Positions 32,562 to 43,600 of a DNA stretch of 64,000 bases are shown here, one piece after another. The DNA is taken from the NCBI RefSeq assembly GCF_041821065.1, contig NZ_JBGUAX010000003.1:434001-498000 (forward strand), given 5' to 3'. The notes under the pieces were generated by a model, which ran no database searches, was not told where the DNA came from, and saw only the letters and a list, made by a program, of their open reading frames with translations. Both the position numbers and the translations under genes were made by a program. Source of the DNA: Egicoccus sp. AB-alg2. GTDB lineage: Bacteria; Actinomycetota; Nitriliruptoria; Nitriliruptorales; Nitriliruptoraceae. How positions within the stretch are numbered: the stretch's first letter is position 1; the number at the start of each line of letters is the position of its first letter.

Positions 32562-34118
32562 TCAGAACGGCAGGGCGTCGGGGCCGCCTCGGGTGGGTTC
32601 GGGTGGGGGCGGGGCAGGGTCGGTCGGCCCGGGGCCGTGGTGGCCGGGCGGTTCGGGGCGGGGTGGTCGTCGTCGGCGGGGGTCGTTGGCTGGCCGCCAG
32701 GTCGTGGGGATGGTTGTGGTGGTCAGCCCGGAGCGGGCATGCACCCAGGTCCGGGTGCCGCCGCGCCGTTGGGTGACCTGCCAGCCGGCCGACTCCTTGT
32801 CCCGGTTGGTGCGGGCGCACAGCGGTCCGAGGTTGTCGAGGTCGGTCGTACCGGCCGGCGTGTTTGGGCCGGCCGGCCACCAGGGGGCGGCATGGTCGAT
32901 CTGGGCGCCTCTGGCGGGGCGGTCACAGCCCGGGCCGGTACAGGTGTCGTACACGGCGGCGAGGATGTCGCCGAACGAGCCGGGCGGTCGGCGTGAGGCA
33001 CGGCCGATGCCGAGGACCTCGCCGTCGTCGTCGATGATGATCGTGCGCAGCCGGGTGCCGGCCCGCTCGAGCAGACGAGCGGCCGCCGCAGAGGTGAGCC
33101 GCAGCCGGCCACCGACCAGGGTGGTGAGCAGGTCGGCGGGCAGCCGGTCGTCGAGCAGCGCGTCGAACGGCAGGCGGATCAGCAGCCGGGGCGCGGGCAG
33201 CGTGTCCCGCCAGTCGGGGGCGGCCGACGCATCGGCGACCTCGGCGACCTCGGCGACCTCGGCGGGGGGCTCCCCGTCGGCGGTCTGGAACGAGCCGGTC
33301 AGGCGGGCCAGCAACGTGTCGAGGCGGGCGGCGCTGACGCTGCCGGTCGCCTCGATCGCCGCGGCGGTGGGCGTGGTGGCGGCATCGATCAGGGCCAGCC
33401 CGGCGGCGTCGAGTTCGGCGTGCAGGGTGCCACCGGTTCCGTCCAGCCGCGGCTGCAGATGCAGGAACCGGCCCGCCTGCGCGTCGCGTTCGCGTGCGGC
33501 GAGGTCGTCGGTGTCGAGTTCGTCCACGGCATCGACCATCTGGCGCACCAGCACGTCGGGGTCGGGACGTGCAAGCCGGCTGAGCTCGTCGAGCAGGGCG
33601 GCGAAGAGCTGGTCGAGCTGCTGGTCGAGTTCACGGCGGGCGTTGCGCAGCCCGATGGTCAGGCCACGTAGCTGTGCGAACGAGATCCGGTGGCCGCGGA
33701 CGGCCGCGTGCAGCGACGGGAGGCGTCGCAGCAGCCGGCAGGCCCGCAACAGCAGGCGGCGGTCCATGCGTGTCTGAACGCCGATGGTGGCCAGCCAGTG
33801 CTCGATGCCGACACCGGTGGTGCGCTCGACCGTGTCGTTGGCCAGCAGGTCGGCCAGCCCGGCCACGGCGTCCAGCAGCGCGCCGTCCGCGGCCTGCAGC
33901 CGCTGGAGCACCCCGGCCAGTTGCGGCAGCTCGGCCAGTACCGGCAGCCCGAACGGTGCCTCGGACGTCGACGGCGAACCCGTCGGGCCGGCCGGCGACG
34001 CCTGGTAGGCCCCCTGGTGTTCGCCGGCCAGGACCGGGCCACCCGGCCGGCGGGCGGTGCACCGCTGGCGCCGCCCGTGGGCGACGGGCGCGGTGCGGAT
34101 CCGGGTGGTCGAGTACAT
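32562..34118 (-). CDS. DUF222 / HNH endonuclease domain protein (13E12-type)
   Basis: A 518-residue protein. The N-terminal DUF222 region (LQRLQAADGALLDAVAGLAD, then HWLATIGVQTRMDRRLLLRA, then RGHRISFAQLRGLTIGLRNA) is followed by a C-terminal HNH module: CTGPGCDRPARGAQIDHAAP, then DLDNLGPLCARTNRDKESAGW. The first His and the Asn are present; the usual last His is Asn, as in some family members. An EVA tripeptide repeat arises from three 9-bp DNA repeats (33233-33259). Such genes are multicopy in actinobacteria and have been linked to mobile elements; their function is unproven. Structured RNA copy 3 begins 112 bases upstream of its start, on the opposite strand. Confidence 0.8.
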   Translation of the reverse strand: MYSTTRIRTAPVAHGRRQRCTARRPGGPVLAGEHQGAYQASPAGPTGSPSTSEAPFGLPVLAELPQLAGVLQRLQAADGALLDAVAGLADLLANDTVERTTGVGIEHWLATIGVQTRMDRRLLLRACRLLRRLPSLHAAVRGHRISFAQLRGLTIGLRNARRELDQQLDQLFAALLDELSRLARPDPDVLVRQMVDAVDELDTDDLAARERDAQAGRFLHLQPRLDGTGGTLHAELDAAGLALIDAATTPTAAAIEATGSVSAARLDTLLARLTGSFQTADGEPPAEVAEVAEVADASAAPDWRDTLPAPRLLIRLPFDALLDDRLPADLLTTLVGGRLRLTSAAAARLLERAGTRLRTIIIDDDGEVLGIGRASRRPPGSFGDILAAVYDTCTGPGCDRPARGAQIDHAAPWWPAGPNTPAGTTDLDNLGPLCARTNRDKESAGWQVTQRRGGTRTWVHARSGLTTTTIPTTWRPANDPRRRRPPRPEPPGHHGPGPTDPAPPPPEPTRGGPDALPF

Positions 34119-34229
34119 GGCCGACAGTGAACACCGACCCTGTGACATCCCGACGGGGGCACCTGGACCGCAGCGATTCGGGACGTTCGTCACTGCGGGC
34201 CCTCCGTGTGACGGCCGACACTCGGCGGG

Positions 34230-34408
34230 TTCGTGTGATGAACGCGCCTCCGGGTCAGCCACCAAGGGCCGGACCGAGGGGACGGGCGACCGGGCGCCGC
34301 TCCGCCAAGGGAGCGACGCAACGGGTCCTGTCCACGCCTTCATCGCATGAACGCCCGGCGTGAGCGACGCCGGAAGGAACGAGACCCCGCCGACCCCGGC
34401 GGGGTCTC
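34230..34408 (+). ncRNA. Putative structured RNA, copy 3 of 3
   Basis: Closing stem TTCGTGTGATGAA (34230-34242) pairs with TTCATCGCATGAA (34339-34351) over 13 positions, two of them G-U wobbles where copy 1 has Watson-Crick pairs. The first inner hairpin (CCTC/GAGG, GGTC/GACC, GCC/GGC) has loop ACCAAG. The second, CGCTCC/GGAGCG, has loop GCCAAG. Linker pairing GGGACGGGCGACC with GGGTCCTGTCC is kept. The terminator is at 34381-34408. Nothing else is recognisable in the 574-base gap between the DUF222 gene and the giant secreted-protein gene at 34693. Confidence 0.65.
34381..34408 (+). terminator. Terminator of structured RNA copy 3
   Basis: GAGACCCCGCCG pairs with CGGCGGGGTCTC, 12 perfect base pairs around ACCC. 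Confidence 0.75.
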
Positions 34409-34692
34409 CGTCGTCCGCGACCGTTCGACGTCGCCGTGGCTCGGCCGATGCCCGGTTCGACGTTGGCCCCCGGGGTCGTGCTGCCTATTCCCCGGGGGTC
34501 ACCCGGGTATCGACCCGGTCGATGTCATGGGAGGATGGCCGAACGGCCGGAGCGTGTCCGGCCGAATCGGTCGGTCGCGCCGTCATGGCGGCGCATCGGC
34601 CAGGGGTCGGGCGCGTGCCGCGGGCATGCGCCCGCAGGGGCCGGTCACGCGTGGGCCGACGCCTGCACCAGGGGTGACAGGAGCAGGGGCCG

Positions 34693-37600
34693 ATGCTGAC
34701 TCGACGGATCGTGCTCGCCGCAGGCACCGTGGCAGCCGTGGCGGCCACGACGTTCCTCGTACTGGGGGCGATGGCGAGCGATCTCGAAGTCGTCGAGTCG
34801 TCGACCGCCGACGGCTACCAACAGGTGAGCGTCACGTTCTCCAAGCCCCTCTCGGCCGGCCCGGCCGACGAGGACGGCGAGCAAGAGGCGGCGACCGGCG
34901 CGCGGGTGGCCGTGCTCGACGCGGACGGGCAGGAGTCCGGCGACGTCGAGGTGCAGTCGTTCGCCGCGACCGGTGACGGCACGACGTGGGAGGTGACCCT
35001 CGACGGGCCGGTCGAACCGAACGTGACCTCGCTGCGGTTCCAGGGCTTCTACGTCGATGAGGACGAGCCGGCGCCGGCTTTGACCGAGCCCGTGCCGATG
35101 ACCGAGGCCGACCTCTACCTGCTGGCGGACGACCTCGGTGCACTGCCGCTGGACCTCGCGGACCTGCAGCAGCTGCCGTTCGCCGGCACGTGGCTGGCCG
35201 ACCTGCGGACCGCGGCGTCGGCGGTGACGACCCCACTGGACGGGGACGGCAGCCGCCCGGACGGCGCACTGCCCGCCGCCATGGAGGCGGCCCTGCTCGA
35301 GGACCCCGAACTCGACCTGCAGCTGCCCGACGGTCACGCGCTGGTCGACGTGGAGCTCACCACGACGTCGACGCCGCGGGCCCTCAACGACCTGCTGGCC
35401 GCACCGCTGCCGACCCGTGCGGCGCTGGCTGCCGAACTGGACGGCGACGAGCTCACCCAGCGGCGCCTGGCCGAGGCCATCGAAGACGTCGGTCTCACGT
35501 TGGGGTTCGGCAACCGGACCCTGCGTCTGCAGTTCGACGACACGCACGCTGCCGCCGCGGTCGTCGACGAACCCGCCCTTCCGGTCGAGGAACTCGGCCT
35601 CCTGGTCGAGGAGCCCGACCTCGACCTCACGCTCGGCCTGCGCAACGGCCTGGTCGTCGGCGTGACCGCCATGGCGGACGGTGCCGGCGACGCCACGACC
35701 GACACGCGCGTCCTGGATGCCGGCACCGACCTGGCCATCGCCGTGCTCGTGGACCACGACGACGACCTCGCCGCACGTCTCGGCTACGTCGACGCCACCG
35801 CGACGGGTGTCGACGCCGACCTGGACGTCCAGGCGCCACTCGGCCTGTCCTGTCCCGACGGGGCTGCGGCGTGCGAGCTCGACGGTGTCGTGACCGCCCC
35901 GACGTTCACGGGGGGCGGCACGCTGACCATCGACGCCTTCGAGGTCACCGACCGTGACACGACCCACACGTACGACGTGACCGATGGTGACGACCCGCTC
36001 ACCATCACCGTGACGGCCTCCGCGGACGCGGTGGACCTCGCCGTCACCCACCGCCAGGCGTTCGACGACGCCCGCCTGATCCGCTTCGACACGTTGGCGT
36101 CCAACGCGGTGACGTTGGCCATCGAAGGCGTCGTCCAGTGGCTCGACGCGCTGCGCGAGGACCCGGTCGCCGGACGCGCGATGCCGCTCGTGGCCGGCTC
36201 ACCGCTGGACGCAGTGGACGTGGCGGCTTTGCTCGGCGAGGAGCTCGACGAGGTCGTCGGCGCCGTGGTCGACGCGGGCGGCGATCTCAGCGCGCAGGCG
36301 ACGGCGAGGCTCCTCTGCGAGCAGGGATGGCTCGACGCGGCGGACTGCACCGGGGTCCCGGGACTGCTCATCGAGGCCGGGGACCCCGCGCAGACGGCGA
36401 CCGACGGGGACACGCATCCGACCCGCCTCGTGCTGCCGTTGGACGTCACGGTGGAGCACACCTTCCCCGCCGCGGCGCCCGCCGAGCCCGAGGCATGGTC
36501 GGACCTGCCGCTGACGCTCGACCTCGACCTGTCGCTCGTCGACGCCGTGCCCGGCCTGGACGCCGGCCAGGTGCCCGGCTTCGACGTCGTCCTCAGCAAC
36601 GTGACCTGGGACGGCTCGAGCGCCGAGGTGCGTCTGGCCGCCGAACTCGTCCTGGACCTGCGTACGGACGACGAGCTGCAGGCGGCGTTCGCGCTCGACG
36701 GCAGCGACCGGCCCGCCGACGCGACGCCCTATCGGCACCTGCCCGCAGCCGGCGAACTGTGCCAGGGCCTCGTCCGTGCCCTGAACGACGAGGGCGTGTC
36801 CGTGTCGCTGCTCGCGTTGCAGCGCGCCAACGGTTGGCTGGGCAGCGAGACCGCCGATGCGTCCTGCGACGCGGCGCTCCGGGCGACGCCGCCGACGGTC
36901 GAACTGCCCTCCGGCGGCGACGACGAGGCTGCGGGCACGGTCACGGATCAACGGCTGTGCGCGGCCGCCGCCGCGATCTGGCAGGTCCCGGTCGCCGACT
37001 TCGTCGCCCTCAACGGCGGGACCGCTTCGGCCTGCGCGAGCGCCGTCCGGGCCGCGAGCGGCGCCAGCCCGCAGCCGCTGCAGTACCTCCCCGCCGAACC
37101 GTCTCCCGTGCAGTTCGGGCACCGCGTCTCGCTGCGACCCACCGGCACCGACCTGCTGACGGTCGACCTCGACCTCGACGGCACGGTCGAGGACGGTGAC
37201 GTGCGGCTCGGCCTGCTCGACGCGGTCCCGAACGGCACCATCGAGCTGACGCCCGCGCTGGGTGTCGCGCTGCGCCAGCCGACCGACGACGACGCGTTCG
37301 CCCGCGACCCCGGTCGCATCGACCTGATCGAGCTCGCCCGGCACGGCGACGACGACGCGCTCGAGCACGTCATCGCCACGCCGACGGTCATCGGGACGGT
37401 GCACGGCACCGTCGACCTCGACAACCAGGTCGTCGCGACGGCCCGCAACCCGGTCGAGCTGGGGGTGGACGTCTCCGGGCCGCTCGCCCGCGTTGCGGAC
37501 GACGCCGCGCCGAGCGCCGACCGGGTCGCCGCACGCAGTGACGACGACCTCGTCGTCGCCATCGTGCTCGGCGACTGGGCCGGCCTGGAGCACCTCGACG

Positions 37601-40600
37601 CCCGCGCGGCCGTCGACGGGCTCGCGGGCAGCCTCGAATCGGTGGCCGGTGTCCTGGGTTCCGCCGTGGTCGCGGTCGAGGTGCCCTTCACCGGCGTCGG
37701 ACTGCCCGACATGGCGGCCGCGCCGGCCGCGCTCGAGGACCTCGCGGCCGGCATCCGCGAACGCGTCCCCACGCGCCTGACCACGGTGACGTCGGCCCTG
37801 CGCGGCGCGATGCGCGAGGCCGGGCTGGACGACGGGCCGCTGACCGTGGAGGCGACGGACGCGGCCCTCGAGTTCGGGCTCGACATGAGCCGGTCCGTGT
37901 CGGCGACCTACCCCTTCTCGCTCGACCTGCCGGGGCTGACGGACCTCCCGGTGCCGATTGCGCCCCTCGACGGCGGCGCCACGCTCACCGCCGACGCGTC
38001 CTTCACCTGGCGACCCACGTTCGGGCTCACCTACCAGGGCGAGGACCCGCTGGAGCGGGCGCGCATCCGCGCCAACCCGTCGGTCTCCGCCAGGCTGGCG
38101 GCCGACGTCCGCGGCGACGTCAACCTCGGCCCCATGCCGGTGAACCTGCGCGGCGATCTGGAGGCCGACCCGAGCTTGACCCTCGACCTCGGCGCCTTCG
38201 TGGGCGGCGAGGAGCTCACCGCCGCGGCACTGCAGCGTGCGCTGCGCCAGCCGGCGCTGCCGGCCCCGGACGCGGTGGTCACACCCGGTGGCACGCTCGC
38301 CGCCAACCTGTCGGTCGGGCCGGTTCCCAGCGGTGAGCTGGCACTGCGGGGATCGTTCGCCGACCTGCTCGCCGGCAACGGCCTGACCGTCGAGCGCAGC
38401 TCGATCGACTGGGGTCGTATCGAGCTGAGCCTCGAAACCCTCGCCCGCGGCGCCATCCAGACCTCGCGGTTCGTCGGCGACACCCTGACGCGTTCCGCGA
38501 CGCTGGGCGCCGGCCTGCCGCTGGTCGGCGACGCCCTGACGGATGCCGCGACGGTCGGCAGCGACCTGCGCACCCTCGCCGACGAGGTCGAACGCCTGTG
38601 GGAGGCGGCGGACGCGGACAGTGCCGCCTTCGTCGCCGACGCGGAGCAGCAACTCAACCAGACGGTGTGTGCCGAGCTCGTCGGGCGCGACTGCGTCACC
38701 CTGCGCATGCTGGACGCCCAGGGACAGCCGACCACCATCGGGACCGCCACGCAGGTCCGCCTGGAGGTGGCGTTCGGCAAGGAGCTGACCGGCGCGCTGC
38801 CGCTGAACGGCGGGCTGGCCTTCGACGGCGCCATCGACCTCGGCCTCGACACCGAACTGGACTACACGGTCGGGTACCGCGCCGGCCTCGCGCTGGTGGT
38901 CGACATCCAGGACGGGTTCGTCGTCGACACCATCGGCGGCAGCGGCAACCTCGTCGAGCTGTACGCCTCCCTCGACGTCGACGACCTCGACGAGCAGGTG
39001 CGGGTCGCCGGCGTGGAGCTCGCCGCGGTCCGCGACGGGAGCATCCGTCTGGGCGGCGCCCTCGGGCCCCAGGGCACGGGCGGCGGCTTCGCCCTCCAGC
39101 TCAACGGCGGCGCGCCGCTGCGTCTGGTCGACCTCGCCAACCGCGCCACGCCGGCCGACCGGCTGGTGACCCCGCTGGTCGACGTCGACATGGCGGCCTC
39201 GCTGCCGATCGTGTTCGCCGGTGGGCTGGACTACGTGCCCGAGGTGCACCTGCCGATCGAGTTCGGCTGGGGTCCGAAGCGCTACGTCGTGACGGCGCCC
39301 TTCGACCCGCGGCCCGACATGACGCTCACCCTCGGCACTGCCGACACGCCCATCGTCGTGGACGCGTCGTCGATCGCGGAGGAGCTGATCAACCCGATCC
39401 TGCGCGAGATCGCCAAGCACAACCCGGTCGACTTCGGTCCCGTGCGCGGCGGGCTGGACTACACGATCCCGACCATCGACCAGTCGGTTCGCGACCTGGT
39501 CCAGATCGGCGCCGCGGGTCAGCCCGGCCTGCAACTGCTGCTGGCCCTGCTCGACCTCGTGCTCATCGCGGACGACCTCGCCGACAGCGGGCTCAGCGGC
39601 GTGGTCGGGCTCGGCCACCTGCAGGTGCTGCCGACGTACCGGTCGGAGATCGAACTCGACCTCGCGGAGATCGAGGACCTGCTCGCGGTGCTGCAGCGGC
39701 TGCAGAACATCTTCCCGGCCGAGCTGTCCCGCCGGCCCAGCAGCGGCACCTCCGGGGGGTCCGGTGGCTCGGTCGGGTCCGGCAGCTCCGGTGGCTCGGG
39801 CGGCTCGGGGACCACCGCCAGCGGGCTGCCGAGCGGGCTCATCCGCTTCCCGGTCTTCGACGACCCGATCGGCCTGGTCACGCTGGCCACCGGCGGCGAG
39901 CCAGCCCAACCGGTCTCGTTCGTCGAGGTCGATCCCGGGTCGGTACGGATCGCGAAGGGCGGCAGCTTCGAACGGCAGCTGTTCGCGCTGGACGTCGCCT
40001 TCCTCGAAGGCTCCCTGACCGTCAAGGCGACCGGCCAGGCCGGACTCGAGCTCACGCTCGGCTTCGGGTACGACTCCCGCGGCATCACCAGCGGCAACCT
40101 GTTGTACGGGCTGTACCTGATCGAGCCCAAGGACGACCGCGGCCGGCCCAAGGAGGTCGTCGCCCTGTTCGCCGAACTCGGCGCCGGCATCGACGGCAAC
40201 TTCGCCATCAAGGTGGCGGGGCTCAACGTGGCCGAAGCCCGCTTCCGCGGCGGCGGTCAGGCGCGCCTGTCCGTGGGGCTGAACCTGTACACCGACTCGC
40301 CCGTCATCCCGCCGGCCCGGCGCACGAACGGCCGCATGCACCTCGACGACGTGCTGCTCGTGCAGCAGGGCCACTACCTGCCCGGGGTGGCCAGCCTGTT
40401 CGGCAGCGGCGACTTCGCCGCGGCGGCCAACACGCTGTGCGTGTTCCGGCCCGGCGTGCGCTTCACGGCCGACCTCGGCTTCAGCGCCGCGGCGTACGTA
40501 CTCGGCGGCAAGGTGTGGAGCGGGAGCTGGCAGAGCGACTGGCCCGGGTTCGCGGCGGGCGTGAGCTGCCCGGCGGTGCACCAGGCGGCCAAGCTCGACG

Positions 40601-43600
40601 AGGGTCAGCTCGTGCTGAACGCCGGTCCCGACCACTGGCAGGACCGTCTCGACCGGATGCCGGGCCGCGCCGAACGGTTCCGGATCCGGGGCGACGCCGG
40701 CGACGTCGTGGTGTCGTGGACCGGCAACGCCTCGACACCGGCCGAGGCGCAGTTCCGGGACCTGCGGTTCGATCCGGACGAGATCGACGAGGTGCTCGTG
40801 GACCTCGGTGGCCGCGACGGCACCGTGGCGGGCGCCATCACGATCGAGGCGAGCGCGTCGGCGCTGCTGCGCGGCACACCCGTGACGATCCTCGGCAGCA
40901 CCGGTGCCGACCGGATCCGGATCGACGCCGACGTGACGGCCCGGGTCGTGACCAACGGCGGTGGCTCCTCGGTGCAGGTGTCGGCCGGGACCAACGCCCT
41001 CGTCGTCCAGGGCGGCGACACGGTGACCCTCGCCGGCGGCGACAACGACGTCCGTGCCGGCGGTGGGCGCGTCGACTACGACTTCCTCGGGAACTGGGGC
41101 CGCACGATCCTGACCCAGCAACCGCACGCGGGCGGCGGCGCGTACCTCGACTTCACCGGCGCCACCGGCCCGATCGTCGGCGACACCTTCTTCGGGGTCG
41201 GTGAGATCCGGGCGGGGAGCAACCTGCTCGAGTTCAACGTCGACGGCGCCGACCGGCTGGACACCACGGCCGCCGACGGCGACGACATCACCCTGCGTGG
41301 TGACGTGCCCGACGGCTTCGTCGTCAGGGTCGGCGGCGGGGACGGCAACCGCATCGAGACGGACGTCAGCACCCGCGACCGGGAGATCGTCGTCGAGGGC
41401 AACCCGGACGCCGAGGAGACGCTGGTCGTCACCGGCACCCGGGCTGCCGACACGTTCCTGCTGCGCGCCCAGCCGCCCGGTGACGAGGTGACCCACCAGC
41501 CGGCACCCGAGGCCGGGCAGAACGCCGCCGCCGAGCACGGCTTCGTCGCCCTGTTCGACCCGGCCGGCGGTGCCGACACCCCCGTCGAGCGCATCACCTA
41601 CGACCACCACGTCGACACCCTCGAGGTCCACGGCGTGGCCGGCGAGAACGAGTTCTACCTCGACGACGTCGCGACCCGGACCACCATCCGCGGTGGCGAC
41701 GGGGCCGGCACGCGCGGCAACCTCTTCCAGGTCGGGCAACTGTTCGAGCACACGCGCGAGTTCGACAACGCGCTGGCGAACCTCGCCCGCCCCGACGACG
41801 AGGTGCGCACCCGCGCGGTCTTCGACCAGGGGCCGATGACGCTGGGCGTGAGCCACGAGACCACCATCCAGGGCGGGCGCGGCAACGACGAGTTCAGCGT
41901 CTACAGCAACGTGGCCGGGCTGAACCTCCTGGGCGTCTCCGGCAACAACTCCTTCGTCCTGCGAGCCTTCATCGCCGACGGCACCGTGCGGGCCCTGGGC
42001 GGTGACGGGAACGACGTGTTCCGCTACGTGGAGAACGCACCGGTCGACATCGTCGGCGGGTCGGGCTTCAACACGATGTTCGTGTACGGCACGCAGGGCT
42101 CGGACGGCTTCCTCCTCGACGACGGGCTGGACCCGGACGACTTCGACCTGGTCGACCCGGACGACCTGCTCGACGGGGCCGAGCCGGCCGACGCCGAGGT
42201 CGGCGGGTTGGCGGTCTGCTCGGTGCTCGTCCGCGGCGTGTCCGACGGCTTCCCCGAGGGGATGCCGGTGGACCGGGTCCCCGGCGAGCCCGGCCAGGAC
42301 GGGGTCAGCTGCGCCATCGACGCGACCTACCGGCAGATCCACCGGGTGGTGGCGGCCAGCACCGGCGGTCGCAACGCGATCTGGGTGCGTGGCACGAGCC
42401 CCGAACGCGTCATGGAGGCCTATGGCGGACCGGACGGCGCCACCGTCCTGGTCGGTGACGCCGACGGCCGGCTCACGGGTGTTCGCGGGCCGGTGACGCT
42501 CGCCGGCGACCTGGGTGACGAGCTCGGCGTCGACTTCGAGCTGGCCACCCGGGAGCCCGTGGCGCTGCCCGGCGAGGACGCCACCGTCGCCCCCGACCCG
42601 CGGCGCATCTGCTACGCACCGGCCCCCAACGAGCTGGTGGTGTTCGGCGCCGGTGAGACCGCGGACGTGACCGGACGGCTCACCGGCGACCGGCTCGAGG
42701 GCCTCGGGCTGTACCCGGGAGGCGAGGTGCGGACCGAGGACGGTCCGGTGCCGTTCCCGCCCGGACTGCGCTACGCCGAGTTCGACCACCTGACGCTGCT
42801 GCTCGGCCAGGGCAGCGAGCAGCTACTGGTCGAGGACACCGCCACGTTCGTGCGACCGCCCTACGAGCAGTACCTGCGGCGCCTCCCCGACGGCAGCCGC
42901 GACCGCACCTGCATCACGGTCGAGGAGGGCGTCGTCACGGAGCACGACGTCGACGACTTCCGCGACGACGTCACCACTGCGACGCCCATCGAGACGGTCA
43001 CCACCGTCGACACGGGGGCCGGCGACGACGTGGTCACCGTCCGTGCGATCGCCGGCCCGACCGAGGTCGTCGCGCCCGCCGGCACCAACGACGTGGTGGT
43101 CGGCTCCCGGGCGGCCGCCGGCACGGTCGACGTGCCCGACGGTCTCAGCACCCTGGAGGGCATCGTGGACCGCCTGCGCGTCTCCGGCGGCGAGGACGCC
43201 GAGGGGCGGCCGGTCAGCGTCCACCTCGACGCCAGCGGCACACGCGTCGGCCCCGACGGGCTCGGGGACGTCGTCGAGGTCGCACCCGGCGTGGTCCGCG
43301 GCCTCGGCATGCCAGGCGAGGTCGTCTTCGAGGACGTCGACCTGTTGCACGTCGCCCTGACCGACGGCGCGGACGTCGCCAACGTGACCGGCACGACCGC
43401 GGTGACCAGCCGCCTCAGCGGTCTAGAGGGCGACGACCGCGTCTTCGTGTCCGACGCAGCCGACTACGGGCTGGACCCGGGCCACCGTGTCCGGGAACCC
43501 GGCACCGAGCCCCGGCCACGGCAGGACGACCCCGGCGTGCCGTCGCCGGCCCACCTGCCCGGGACGCTCGCGGCCGTGGCTGGCGACCTCGACGTCGACG

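Noticed and set aside
33233-33259. Three 9-bp tandem repeats (CGGCGACCT) as a phase-variation site
   Set aside because: The unit is a multiple of three and only changes the number of EVA tripeptides in the DUF222 protein; it cannot switch the frame.
36199-42789. A 2,196-codon antisense frame inside the giant secreted-protein gene
   Set aside because: The plus-strand frame has a signal peptide, SD and RTX repeats over its full length; the antisense is a codon-bias shadow.
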